From IMG/VR virus record IMGVR_UViG_3300030012_003309, positions 1-28,261 of that record: a stretch of 28,261 nt of DNA; one strand, written 5' to 3'. This DNA is from a virus. Every line of letters begins with the position of its first letter. The stretch's first letter is position 1. This document shows positions 1 to 9,196 of the stretch, piece after piece. Made by a program: the position numbers and the translations under genes. The notes below the pieces were generated by a model, which had not been told where the DNA came from, did no database searches, and saw only the letters and a program-made list of their open reading frames with translations.

Positions 1-33
1 AGCTGCTCCTTGTATTAATGCTTTATCTGCCAT
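1..33 (-). CDS. N-terminal start of a gene cut by the window edge
   Basis: An ATG at 33 opens a frame reading MADKALIQGAA before the window ends. It follows the stop of the 260-aa gene by 14 bases, and its leader (TAAAAAAACAAAAAATT before ATG) is A/T-only like the other starts here. The short spacing and matching leader support a real gene continuing the virion-protein operon. Eleven codons are too few to assign a function; from its position downstream of a putative ejection protein it may be another internal virion protein (inference). Confidence 0.6.
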   Translation of the reverse strand, partial: MADKALIQGAA

Positions 34-47
34 AATTTTTTGTTTTT

Positions 48-830
48 TTACATTGGCATGTAGCCACCACCACTTGATGTTGTTGTTTTTTTACCGAATA
101 AACCGCTCATAAAATTTTTAGGGCCTTCTCCTAATGCTCCCGCTGCTGCGCCAACACCTAAGGTTGCAACTGATCCAATCATTCCACCTAAATCAGCTGT
201 TGCTTGCGCCCTTGCTTGTTGCGCTGTTGCGTATCTTTGTTGTGCCATACCTAATAATGTACCTGTTTTATCAAACTCTCTATCTTGTACAGCCATTGCT
301 CCTTGTGCTTGCGCTTGTTGTATACTCATATCTGCACCAGCTCTTGTTAAAGATAATTGTTGTGCATTCTGCGCTGCTAATCTTTCATTAGCTATTTCTT
401 GTTCTTCTATTCTTGCAGCTATTTGCTGTTGATTTCTTGATTGTTGTTGCGCTAATGCTTGTGCTATTGCTGCTGCTCCACTTCCACCTGCTGCTCCCCT
501 AACCGCATCTAATGTTGTTGCAAGTGCTGCTTGTTGCTCCTGTGCTGCAAATTCTGAAGCCTGCGTTGCAATTCTCATATCTTCTAATTCGTTCTCAACG
601 TTTTCGTAAGGATTTGTTAAATCTTCAAAAGCGTTGTCAAATTGAAAGTTTTTAAATGCGGACATCTGATTATTAAATTGCTTTCTAGCTCTTCTTTCTT
701 CTCTTCTTCTTTTTCCGCCACCAAATAAAGAGCCTATACCTTTAACAATACCAGGTACTGCTGCCGCAACCAATCCGACTGGTCCTCCTGCTACAGCCGC
801 GCCTGCACCGAGAATATCTTTTAATGCCAT
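48..830 (-). CDS. Putative internal virion (ejection) protein, 260 aa
   Basis: The N-terminus is a Gly/Ala-rich hydrophobic stretch (about residues 6-38) followed by a very basic patch (KRRREERRARK, about 40-50). A segment about 65-130 contains FEDLTNPYENVENELEDMR, then a Gln/Ala-rich helix and the motif AAGGSGAAAIAQALAQQ. Long Gln/Ala-rich helices with coiled-coil character run to about 215, and a Gly-rich tail ends the protein. The FEDLT...AAGGSG...AQAL pattern is one I recall from small structural proteins of many Bacteroidota and marine podoviruses, where a role like T7 gp14 (ejected into the cell envelope) is suspected. The hydrophobic segment and coiled coil fit a membrane-active ejected protein, but the role is inference. 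The start ATG follows TAAAAAATAAAACA, without a Shine-Dalgarno. Confidence 0.6.
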   Translation of the reverse strand: MALKDILGAGAAVAGGPVGLVAAAVPGIVKGIGSLFGGGKRRREERRARKQFNNQMSAFKNFQFDNAFEDLTNPYENVENELEDMRIATQASEFAAQEQQAALATTLDAVRGAAGGSGAAAIAQALAQQQSRNQQQIAARIEEQEIANERLAAQNAQQLSLTRAGADMSIQQAQAQGAMAVQDREFDKTGTLLGMAQQRYATAQQARAQATADLGGMIGSVATLGVGAAAGALGEGPKNFMSGLFGKKTTTSSGGGYMPM

Positions 831-841
831 TGTTTTATTTT

Positions 842-1171
842 TTAATTACTACTTATAAATATTTCTGAATTTACTGCGAATAATTCCGCATGATCTTTTG
901 AATTGTTATTTAAATTTACCTCTGCAAAATATCCAATTATACCTGATGTATTTTTAGAATTATCTTTTCCAAAGAATATATAACTTGTTTGAGTTAAACC
1001 TGATAAATTACCAGTTGCATTACAAACTATATAAGTATCTGCTATAGTTTGAACGGGTCCAATTTTTTTAATTACGTCAGAATTACCTGATGTATCTAAA
1101 AAATATATTATATCACCTACTTGAAGTGATGTGTTTTTTGTAAATGTTGTTTGTAACGTTATTAAGCTCAT
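842..1171 (-). CDS. Conserved small structural-type protein, 109 aa
   Basis: I place the start at the ATG at 1171. The longer reading frame to 1201 would need a TTG start and would overlap the preceding gene. The protein is beta-rich: VGDIIYFLDTSG (about 18-29), a central YIVCNATGNLS strand pair, and a C-terminal IIGYFAEVNLNNNSKDHAE and ELFAVNSEIFISSN. This C-terminal pattern (GYyAeV..NNS..AELFaV..EifeSS) is familiar to me from short proteins encoded right behind the muzzle gene in marine phages. Position between the muzzle-like and ejection-like genes suggests a minor virion or tail-tip component. No enzymatic motif is visible, and the function is unknown. Confidence 0.65.
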   Translation of the reverse strand: MSLITLQTTFTKNTSLQVGDIIYFLDTSGNSDVIKKIGPVQTIADTYIVCNATGNLSGLTQTSYIFFGKDNSKNTSGIIGYFAEVNLNNNSKDHAELFAVNSEIFISSN

Positions 1172-1191
1172 ATTCTTATTATTACATGTTT

Positions 1192-4100
1192 TTATGGACA
1201 ATCAATTAGATAAGCTTGTGACAACGAATACCCATTCCAAATATGATAATACTGTTCATCTGTTGAATAATATTTTGTTCCTGACATTAATGTACCACAA
1301 CCACTTGCCGTATAAATTTGTGTTGAATTTGCGAGAGTAGTGCCATTAATATATATAGTTATTGAATTTCCTCCCCCACATAAATCAGCTGCAGCATTCT
1401 CATCTGTTTCTGGATTGCTAGTTGTCATAAATCCACTTACACTATTACATGAAGACTGAGGAATTGATACTTGAGCTATATCTCCTGTACAAGGATCTGT
1501 ACTATTAATTGTTCCTGTAAGAGTTACACCTGCTGAAAGTGTTAATGTAACTCCACTTTGTAATTGAGATTTAGTAGCGCTTGCTGGACTTACAGTGCCT
1601 GAACTTACAGTAAATCCTACAGATGATGTTCCTGTATGACCAGAACCAAATGTACCTCTTACAACTTGTGTTCCTGCACTACTATTATAATTTCCTTGTG
1701 TAGTTAAAGAAAAACTACAATCAGCAGAATTAGCAGTTTGACAAGCTGAACAACTATTGTGAAACGTAACTATTTCAGAATTACTTTGATTACCTGTAGT
1801 AGTTCCAGTAATTTCGTAACATGTTACTGTGGTTGTTCCCAGCTCAAATATTGTGCCATTAGAAAGCGCATTTATACTTGTATATCTTACAGTTATTACT
1901 TCCTCATCATCGGTACAGTCAGATTGAAGCGCTTGAGCATTATAAAATCTTTCTACAGACACGTTTGTTTGCCAAAATATAAAATGAGGGTCTGAAGTTT
2001 CACTAATACCTGATGCTGTTGCTATAACTCTATAATAAATAAAACCACCTGAAGCTGATGTTACATCAATAGTTGAAGATGTTTCTCCTGATATATCTGC
2101 ATATCCTGAATTTTCACTTGTTGACGACTGCCATTGATAGCCTGTTGGTGTAAATCCTGAAGGCGTAGCTGTTAATGTTGTAGTTTGATTTACTGGTTTT
2201 GAAGTTGTACCACTAACAGAAACACTACACCCAGTACAATCACAACAATCATTATATGGTGAAAAAGGATAATTTCCTACTACTGTTGTGCTATATTGTT
2301 GATTACCTGTAAAATTAGCATTAGTAATTTTATAACAACCAGCAGGTAAAGACCCATCAGAATTTAAATTAACCACCTGGCCTACTTGATAACCATCAGC
2401 ATTCGTAATACGAATATCACGAACAGTTCCATTTGGACAAAGTTGAGCTTGCACCTTTTGTTCTGGCACAGACCAAGTTATCGTGTGTGTATCATTTTGA
2501 TTATTTGCTGTTCCTCCTGAAACTGTACAACCGTATGTTACATTACCGCTGAAATTATTTGCTACTGTTGCTCCAAATGTATTATTACTACCCGATTGAA
2601 CTACCGAGCCTCCAGTTGACCACGCAAAATTTGTTCCCGCAAATCCTGTTTCTTCTGCTGTTAACATAACTGTTGCATATGAACTACCTTGTGTTGCTCC
2701 AGTTATTTCAAATGTTGTACATTCCTGCCAAGTACTAACCACATTACCACTGCTTTCTACATAAGCTCTTTTTGTTCCATCTGAATACGTTCCTACTACA
2801 ACTGCAGGCGAGCTAGATCCATTTTGGTTTCTAGAAAATCTTGTTACTTGTCCTAAATTATCAGCATTGCCATAAAGTGTATATTGCTCACCTGTATTTG
2901 TACAAGCGTCTGTACTAGGTGATGAAGATGAACCACCGACTACACGATTTAAATTTGCATACGTTGTAAAATTTTTCCATAATACACCAACAGCTTGTGG
3001 GTCTGAAGCTGTTTTAGTATTACCACTTTCCTGATAAGTAACTACACAGTTATAATATGTTATTTGTCCCGCTGTATTACTAACTGTATTAAAATTAACG
3101 GTTAATGTTTCGCTATTTGCACCCGATATGTTGCTTAAACTATTAGCTGCCGTTCCCCCTTGCCATTGAAATGAAGGTGTTACTCCTTGTGGCTCATTAG
3201 CTCTTGATGCTGCAGATAAAGTTACTGTTTGTAATTGATTTTGAAAATCGTATATATAAGAATTAGTTGCAGATGCTGTAACATCAACTGTTGGTGTTAA
3301 CATTAAAGTACAACTATTATGCGTATTTGCTAACGTTGGAGCAGAATCATATTGCCCTTCACTAAGTGTTAAATTTATTGCCTCTACTTTCCAGTAATCA
3401 TTACCAGCTTGTTGAGTTGTAAAACTTATTACATTGCCAACTGCTAATGCGTCATTTCCATCTAAATCAACAAAAAAGTTTTGGTCACTACTAGAGTTAT
3501 CACATCTTGAAGCTCTTATACCTTGACTACCACCCCCAGCACTACAAGCTGTATGAGCACCAGGCACTCCACCTGAATTTATAAATCTATAGTTTGTTCC
3601 GTCAGAATATGTTCCTTGTTGAAATCCTGATGTGCTACCTTGATTGTTTACAGCAAATTGTGTTGCGGCTGTGAAACTTCCATTACCAAATATACTTAAT
3701 GTATTTGTTTCTGTACACGCACCTGAGTTGGCTGATGTACCACCGCTTGCAAATTTTAAATTGTTATGAGCAGTCCAAGCTGACCACACAATAGCATGTT
3801 GTGGGGATGTTGCTGGGCCATTTATTACTACTTTATAATATTGTGTTGATGCTGAGCTTTCCGAAACAGTTAATGTTGATGAATTACCCCCTGAAATAGC
3901 TGTACTGTTACTTGGTGTAAATCCTGAAGAGCTACTTTTGTGCCATTGATAAGAAGTTACTACACCTGTTGTATTAGTAGATAATAAAACACTTGAACCA
4001 ACCATAGCTGCTCCAAGACCTGTTATAACCACTGTGGATGCTTGTGGCATATTTATTGTAGCTGTTTCACCATTACATAATCCACCTGATATAGTAGCTG

Positions 4101-7100
4101 TTACTAATACACTTTCTGATGCTGTTACGGTTATTCCACTAGCTAATGCTGATTTTGTTGTAGATGTTGGAGATATAGTTCCTGAAGCTACTGATAAATT
4201 TATAGTTGGATTAGTTCCAATATCAGTACCTGTAAAAGTACCTGATAATGTTGTACCACCTGATGAATATGTAGTTACACCTAAACTAAAAGCACAACTA
4301 CCAGCAGAACCTGTTGCTGTATCAGTACAAGTTAATGTTCCTGAATTTGTATAACCTGATGGTATATTTATTACAGCTGTATATGTACTATTACCTGCTT
4401 GATATGTTGAAGGCGATATGCTAGCTATTGTTCCTAAACTAACAGTACCGCTAACTGTTGCACCAATCGTTCCGTTAGGTATTTGTAAATTAGCATCTGT
4501 ACAAGTAAAAGCTGCATTAGTTGAACCAGCACTAGCTGAACAAGAAATTGTGCTACCTGAATTATCAAAACCTGATGGTGCTAATATTGTTGCTGTGTAT
4601 ACGTTTGTTCCTGTTTGATATGTTGAAGGTGATATAGACTGTATAGTTCCCGATGCAACTGTTCCTGTTACAGTTTGCCCTACTACACCGCTATTTATAT
4701 TTAACGCAGCATTAGCACATCCAAATGTTATTGTTCCACTGTGTGATGATATATTACCTAAACCTTGTATTGAAAAATCTTTTAATCTTGAATCTAACTC
4801 TTTTCCTGATATAGTATTTAATTCTGTTTCAACACCTGATATTAATCCAAAGTACTTGCCTTCTTTTTCTTTAAATTCTAAAATTTGTCCTTTTTGTTGA
4901 TCTGTAATTACTTCTTCAGAGCCAACAGTCCAACCAGTAGTACCTTCGTAGGTTAAATTTTTAAAGTTTTTAATTGCTGAAGCTTCTTGATTAAATATTA
5001 ATTTAATACCAGCAGTTTTTCTTTCACCATAAAAATTACCTCTTTCAGCATTAGGATAGTGGTGCTCGTATAATTTTCCTAAATAACATGTATAATATTT
5101 ACCATTTAAAGAAACTCCTGCATCTGGTATAAAACTTAATTTTGAAACCCAACCCTTTGTATCTTCGCTATAACTTATTGAAGCTCCATAATTTTCTAAA
5201 GAAAGAATATATTGGTCAGAATGAATATCATAACTACCTATTATACTAGTATTACTTTCGTTTAATAAGTTTTCTCTAAAAAAACTTGACATACCAGCTT
5301 CTGATATTACTGTAATTCCATCTCCTGATAATCTTAATACTGCACCTCTTGCTTTATCTGTAAAATATGTTCTATATCCGTGAACTGCAAAAGATTCAGG
5401 ATTTCTTGATATACCATAATCTCCTGCAAAAGCTATTGCTTGCCCTAATACATTTTCAGTTGCTGTTAAATTAACATTGCCGTCAGCATTAAATAAAGCA
5501 TCTTTATTAGCTAAAACTCTTAATACTTTATCTTCACAAAAAGCTATAACATCAGTATTTCTTGTATAAAGTTTTTGTATACTACCATATTCAGGATTTA
5601 ATTCTTTAGTTATTTTTAATCCTACATTAAATTCATTTAATTTATTTATACCACCTAATGAATTATATATACCTGAATATATTAAAGAACTTTTTTGATT
5701 ACGCTCTTTATAATCACCCTCTATTGTTGTTGAAACTTTTACTCCTGGTGATACAACATCTTCATTAAAATCGTCATTAATAGTGCTAGATTCAACACCA
5801 TTACCCATTATATAAGCATTATGCCAAGATAAATCTTGTTGTTGTCCCCATTTATTTTTATCAAAACATTCACTTGTTTCGTAATATATATCTAATACTT
5901 CGTCTTCTGGTATTGTTTCAAATACAGCTGGTGATGTATTAGCTGATACACCTGCGCCAGAGTTTTGACTTGCGTATGTTATTTGAAAAGATGTAGGAAA
6001 TTTACTACTATTATATTTAACCTCAACTTTAGTTACAGTGTTATCTCCGTCAGCAAAAGATAAACCAGATCCTGGAATACCGGCAACGTGTCCTGCTAAA
6101 TCTGCATATGCGCCTCCAGCTGAACTACCCACAACGCTTGATTGAAAATGTTCTGTTAAGCTACTAAGATTAGCTATATCAGTAGTTGAAACAACTTCGA
6201 ATATTTCTCCATCTTTAAAATAAAACTTAGTTAGCTCTACTCTATCTTGAGAATCAGGCGCAGTAACTTGCCCTAAAAATAAAGCATTACTTATACTAGA
6301 AGAACTACCTTGTTTAAAATCAATTTCTAATATTTCACCATTTTTTCCAGCAAGCCCTTGATTTGTAAAAATATTATCAGTTATCTGTGAAGTCTTTTTT
6401 ACTTTAATAAAAAACTTACCGTCAAAAGATTCAACAGCATCTATGTTTTTAGGTTTATTGCCTGATATATCTAATATTTTAAATTTAAAATCATCAGGGT
6501 CGCTACCGTAAGATAATCTAGTATTTGAGTTTAATGCTTTTTTAAGCATCATGTATTGCCCCTCTTTTACTTTATTTATTTCGTAGGAAGGTACAACTAA
6601 CCAACATGTGCCGGAATCTTCTTTATCATTTTTAACAGTTTCAACTATTAAATTATCAAAATTATTAGAACTAGGTTTAATATAATACTTAAATTTTGTT
6701 AATCTAGGATTTGATGGGAATGAGCCACCCATTGTAATACCTAATTTAGTACCAGCAACTGTTCCTGTATCAAACGGCACTTTTAAAGTACCTGATCCTG
6801 TACCACCATCTGCTGTTATAACAGGCGTTTGTCTTCCGTATTCATCTTCAAAAACTACACCTATTTCATATTCTCTACCTGTTTTTATTGTTCTTGTATC
6901 ATATAATCCAGTACCTGTCCCAGATATGACTCCAGATGAAGTTAATTGATTATTACCTATAAATATTCTTCTTGTTAATTCTGCGTCTATAGTATTTCTT
7001 CCTAATGTGGTAATAGTTTGAAAAGTAGGATTATAATCTGATATATTTAAACCATCTTCGTAATTACCAAACACTATTCTATTGCCAACTACTTCAACCG

Positions 7101-8103
7101 CTTTTGCTTTATGAGGTATATTATCAAAAGCTCTTAATAATTGATCTTCTGGTATAACACTTTTTTTAACTGTTTTATTCGCAATATAACCATTAGTGTT
7201 AGCAAGTATTGCTTCAGCTTTAGTTATAGAATCATAAAGATATATATTAGCGTTGTTTGATTCCTTATAAATAATTTCAATGCTTTCAAGTGAATTATGT
7301 GAAGTATCAAATTCAAATAACTGAGCTTCATCAATATTATTTTCCATTTGATTATTAAAGCCCTCATCTATATCGTAAGAGTTAGTAGCACTAGGTAAAA
7401 ATACGGGCTGTGTAAAAGGCGATATTGGAGATCTTTGACCATTATTAAAAACAAATCTATAAGCAAATCTTATAAATTTATTTTCAAATATAGGTGTTGA
7501 TGTTTTAGTAGCAGCTGCAACTTTTATTCTAACACCGGGTGCTTCATCAGGTTTTTTGGTTATTAAAGCAATATCTTTTTCTTCAAAATTATTGCCATTT
7601 ATTTTACTTGTATAATTAAAAAGAGTTTCGCTGTTATTAGAATTGAAAAAACCCGTACTTACAGAATTATCTAAATTAATAATTTTTGGTTCAGAATTGT
7701 CATCTGTAAATATTAAGAAATTATCTAATATAGTTATACCTGTTATTTTTGTAATATTTGAAAAATCTAACACTTTAGTAGCTCTAGCATCTAAAATTAC
7801 AGGCTTAGTTACAGGTGTTGTCCCTGGAGTATATTCAATAATACCGTGAACAGATGTTCCTTTAATAAACATATATAGTTTATCTGTTTCTGTGTTTTCA
7901 ATCATGCCAACACATACACCACCCATACCTGTATTAGATACAATATGATTACCTAGTATATTCTGAGCTGTTCCCGCGTCATCACCTTCAGTGCTTGCTA
8001 TTTGAATATTAGAAGCATCTCTATACTCACCATCAGGAATTAATCTCTCGTCGAGGTCCTTATTCATCTTTCCACGTAGGAAAACCTTTTTTATTTCTGG
8101 CAT
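1192..8103 (-). CDS. Giant muzzle/stabilisation-like tail protein with C-terminal Ig-like and repeat modules, 2303 aa
   Basis: The first ~1110 residues look like the stabilisation ('muzzle') protein that caps the tail of crAss-like and related podoviruses: the N-terminus contains GKMNKDLDERLIPDGEYRD and TAQNILGN, followed by a long beta-rich stretch. The remaining ~1190 residues are a Ser/Thr/Gly-rich array. It has a 72-residue tandem duplication (about 1123-1262, key motif ISPSTYQxGxxxYTA), a CxFSL unit found twice (about 1270-1355 and 2127-2212), and four Ig-like domains with the YQW/FQW/FAW core (about 1358-1443, 1617-1712, 1801-1882, 1960-2043). Between them lie modules with paired cysteines and GTYSDGT (about 1445-1528, 1713-1800, 2043-2122, 2215-2303). 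The array probably projects from the tail tip and touches the host surface (inference). It ends 20 bases before the next gene and starts 4 bases after the adaptor stop. An assembly fusion of two genes is possible, but the frame is uninterrupted. Confidence 0.75.
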   Translation of the reverse strand: MPEIKKVFLRGKMNKDLDERLIPDGEYRDASNIQIASTEGDDAGTAQNILGNHIVSNTGMGGVCVGMIENTETDKLYMFIKGTSVHGIIEYTPGTTPVTKPVILDARATKVLDFSNITKITGITILDNFLIFTDDNSEPKIINLDNSVSTGFFNSNNSETLFNYTSKINGNNFEEKDIALITKKPDEAPGVRIKVAAATKTSTPIFENKFIRFAYRFVFNNGQRSPISPFTQPVFLPSATNSYDIDEGFNNQMENNIDEAQLFEFDTSHNSLESIEIIYKESNNANIYLYDSITKAEAILANTNGYIANKTVKKSVIPEDQLLRAFDNIPHKAKAVEVVGNRIVFGNYEDGLNISDYNPTFQTITTLGRNTIDAELTRRIFIGNNQLTSSGVISGTGTGLYDTRTIKTGREYEIGVVFEDEYGRQTPVITADGGTGSGTLKVPFDTGTVAGTKLGITMGGSFPSNPRLTKFKYYIKPSSNNFDNLIVETVKNDKEDSGTCWLVVPSYEINKVKEGQYMMLKKALNSNTRLSYGSDPDDFKFKILDISGNKPKNIDAVESFDGKFFIKVKKTSQITDNIFTNQGLAGKNGEILEIDFKQGSSSSISNALFLGQVTAPDSQDRVELTKFYFKDGEIFEVVSTTDIANLSSLTEHFQSSVVGSSAGGAYADLAGHVAGIPGSGLSFADGDNTVTKVEVKYNSSKFPTSFQITYASQNSGAGVSANTSPAVFETIPEDEVLDIYYETSECFDKNKWGQQQDLSWHNAYIMGNGVESSTINDDFNEDVVSPGVKVSTTIEGDYKERNQKSSLIYSGIYNSLGGINKLNEFNVGLKITKELNPEYGSIQKLYTRNTDVIAFCEDKVLRVLANKDALFNADGNVNLTATENVLGQAIAFAGDYGISRNPESFAVHGYRTYFTDKARGAVLRLSGDGITVISEAGMSSFFRENLLNESNTSIIGSYDIHSDQYILSLENYGASISYSEDTKGWVSKLSFIPDAGVSLNGKYYTCYLGKLYEHHYPNAERGNFYGERKTAGIKLIFNQEASAIKNFKNLTYEGTTGWTVGSEEVITDQQKGQILEFKEKEGKYFGLISGVETELNTISGKELDSRLKDFSIQGLGNISSHSGTITFGCANAALNINSGVVGQTVTGTVASGTIQSISPSTYQTGTNVYTATILAPSGFDNSGSTISCSASAGSTNAAFTCTDANLQIPNGTIGATVSGTVSLGTIASISPSTYQAGNSTYTAVINIPSGYTNSGTLTCTDTATGSAGSCAFSLGVTTYSSGGTTLSGTFTGTDIGTNPTINLSVASGTISPTSTTKSALASGITVTASESVLVTATISGGLCNGETATINMPQASTVVITGLGAAMVGSSVLLSTNTTGVVTSYQWHKSSSSGFTPSNSTAISGGNSSTLTVSESSASTQYYKVVINGPATSPQHAIVWSAWTAHNNLKFASGGTSANSGACTETNTLSIFGNGSFTAATQFAVNNQGSTSGFQQGTYSDGTNYRFINSGGVPGAHTACSAGGGSQGIRASRCDNSSSDQNFFVDLDGNDALAVGNVISFTTQQAGNDYWKVEAINLTLSEGQYDSAPTLANTHNSCTLMLTPTVDVTASATNSYIYDFQNQLQTVTLSAASRANEPQGVTPSFQWQGGTAANSLSNISGANSETLTVNFNTVSNTAGQITYYNCVVTYQESGNTKTASDPQAVGVLWKNFTTYANLNRVVGGSSSSPSTDACTNTGEQYTLYGNADNLGQVTRFSRNQNGSSSPAVVVGTYSDGTKRAYVESSGNVVSTWQECTTFEITGATQGSSYATVMLTAEETGFAGTNFAWSTGGSVVQSGSNNTFGATVANNFSGNVTYGCTVSGGTANNQNDTHTITWSVPEQKVQAQLCPNGTVRDIRITNADGYQVGQVVNLNSDGSLPAGCYKITNANFTGNQQYSTTVVGNYPFSPYNDCCDCTGCSVSVSGTTSKPVNQTTTLTATPSGFTPTGYQWQSSTSENSGYADISGETSSTIDVTSASGGFIYYRVIATASGISETSDPHFIFWQTNVSVERFYNAQALQSDCTDDEEVITVRYTSINALSNGTIFELGTTTVTCYEITGTTTGNQSNSEIVTFHNSCSACQTANSADCSFSLTTQGNYNSSAGTQVVRGTFGSGHTGTSSVGFTVSSGTVSPASATKSQLQSGVTLTLSAGVTLTGTINSTDPCTGDIAQVSIPQSSCNSVSGFMTTSNPETDENAAADLCGGGNSITIYINGTTLANSTQIYTASGCGTLMSGTKYYSTDEQYYHIWNGYSLSQAYLIDCP
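4320..4740 (-). repeat. Tandem 216-bp (72-aa) repeat inside the muzzle-like gene
   Basis: Two adjacent copies encode related domains: TVTGTVASGTIQSISPSTYQ followed by TGTNVYTA, then TVSGTVSLGTIASISPSTYQ followed by AGNSTYTA. At DNA level, gatatgttgaaggtgatat (from 4617) recurs as gatatgttgaaggcgatat (from 4401), a spacing of exactly 216 bases. Both copies also carry a cysteine near the start (FGCANAAL, FTCTDANL) and an xPSGYxNSG/xPSGFDNSG strand. This is an in-frame domain duplication, not a mobile element. Confidence 0.85.
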
Positions 8104-8107
8104 TTAA

Positions 8108-9193
8108 TTAGTGTTTAATCTGCTTAGACTTGCCTCTCATTACTTGAGTAAGCTCTTTTAATTTAAGGTTAGATAATCTTAACTTAGCATTACGCATTGC
8201 TGCTCTTCTTTCTTTTCTAAATCTGTTTACTATAAATTCTGGAATATTTGCTTTTGCGGATAGGATTGCATGAGCTGTATATTTATATATTGCTTCTTCT
8301 GCAAGTTTATGTATTTGCATTTCATTATCAGTTCCAAGCCCATCAGATATATATTTTAATGTTATAACTTTACCTGATAAGTTACTACTAAAACCAAACT
8401 GACCATTTGCTTCGTCAATTATAAATACACCATTTATTTGTGTAGTTTCTGGATCTATACCAAATCTTTTACCTTCACCAAGCATTGCATTTCTATCATT
8501 GTCTGAATAAAAATAATCATCATTTAGTTCTGTTGTTGGTACATTTTTAAATCTTTCCGAAGTTATCGATGTTGAAGTAAGTAATGATTCGTTATTATCA
8601 TATATATATTCTGCTGCGTCATCTTGTAATATTGCTTCAGATGGTCTTGAAGTTATTTTAGACGGGTATATTACTCTTTCTAATCCATCACCGTCAATCC
8701 ATGATAATTGTGTATAATTAACATAATCTTGTGGCATAGGTATTGTAAGAGACGCACCAACTTCAACTTCTTGTATTTTTTCTATTCTGGATATATCGTA
8801 ACTAAATTCCTGTATTCCTCTTTTAACATGAAATAAAACATCCAGTTTTCTTGCTTTATCAATTATTTTTCCATCACCCACATATGAAACCATAAAGTTA
8901 TTTATAATATCATCTAGCGCTATATATCTATAGCTACCATGCTTAACATTTTTTAATTTAATTTGTATTGCTGTTCCATTAGCTGGAGCACTACTGAATG
9001 TAACTACACCTGTACTTGAATTATATGTATACTGATCATCATCAATTTCGTTTCCTCCTTGATATACTATAAATTCATTTTCTGTAGATGGTAATGGGTC
9101 AAACGTAACAGTAAATGTTGTTGCAGAACCGTTACCAGTAAAATTATTAGCTACTGTGTAGTATTCTTTAGCTGTTTGTGTTATTAGTCCCAT
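8108..9193 (-). CDS. Tail-adaptor/tail-tube-like protein with an N-terminal fibre-type beta domain, 361 aa
   Basis: Residues about 16-85 form a beta domain of the type found at the N-terminus of phage tail fibres: FTGNGSATTFTVTFDPLP, then FIVYQGGNEIDDDQYTYN, then TGVVTFSSAPANGTAIQIK. The rest (ALDDIINNFMVSYVGDGK, then an alpha/beta body, then a basic C-terminus with RFRKERRAAMRNAKLRLSN and VMRGKSKQIKH) matches what I recall of a protein that follows the gp4-like adaptor in uncultured marine podoviruses. It lies 3 bases after the 234-aa adaptor and 4 bases before the muzzle-like gene, so it is probably part of the same neck/tail tube. Exact fold and role are inference. Confidence 0.6.
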   Translation of the reverse strand: MGLITQTAKEYYTVANNFTGNGSATTFTVTFDPLPSTENEFIVYQGGNEIDDDQYTYNSSTGVVTFSSAPANGTAIQIKLKNVKHGSYRYIALDDIINNFMVSYVGDGKIIDKARKLDVLFHVKRGIQEFSYDISRIEKIQEVEVGASLTIPMPQDYVNYTQLSWIDGDGLERVIYPSKITSRPSEAILQDDAAEYIYDNNESLLTSTSITSERFKNVPTTELNDDYFYSDNDRNAMLGEGKRFGIDPETTQINGVFIIDEANGQFGFSSNLSGKVITLKYISDGLGTDNEMQIHKLAEEAIYKYTAHAILSAKANIPEFIVNRFRKERRAAMRNAKLRLSNLKLKELTQVMRGKSKQIKH

Positions 9194-9196
9194 TTA

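Noticed and set aside
134-391. Plus-strand reading frame of 85 codons
   Set aside because: It is the antisense shadow of the Gln/Ala-rich 260-aa gene; its Leu-rich product reflects the complementary repeats, and no plus-strand gene is supported elsewhere.
1172-1201. Longer start for the 109-aa gene
   Set aside because: It would need a TTG codon and overlap the preceding gene by 10 bases; the ATG at 1171 has a normal A-rich leader.
4034-4618. Plus-strand Val/Pro-rich reading frames opposite the repeat array
   Set aside because: They are complements of Ser/Thr/Gly-rich repeat codons in the muzzle-like gene. Similar shadows occur opposite the TIG/He_PIG domains at 22646-22936 and 27361-27561, which shows a compositional cause.
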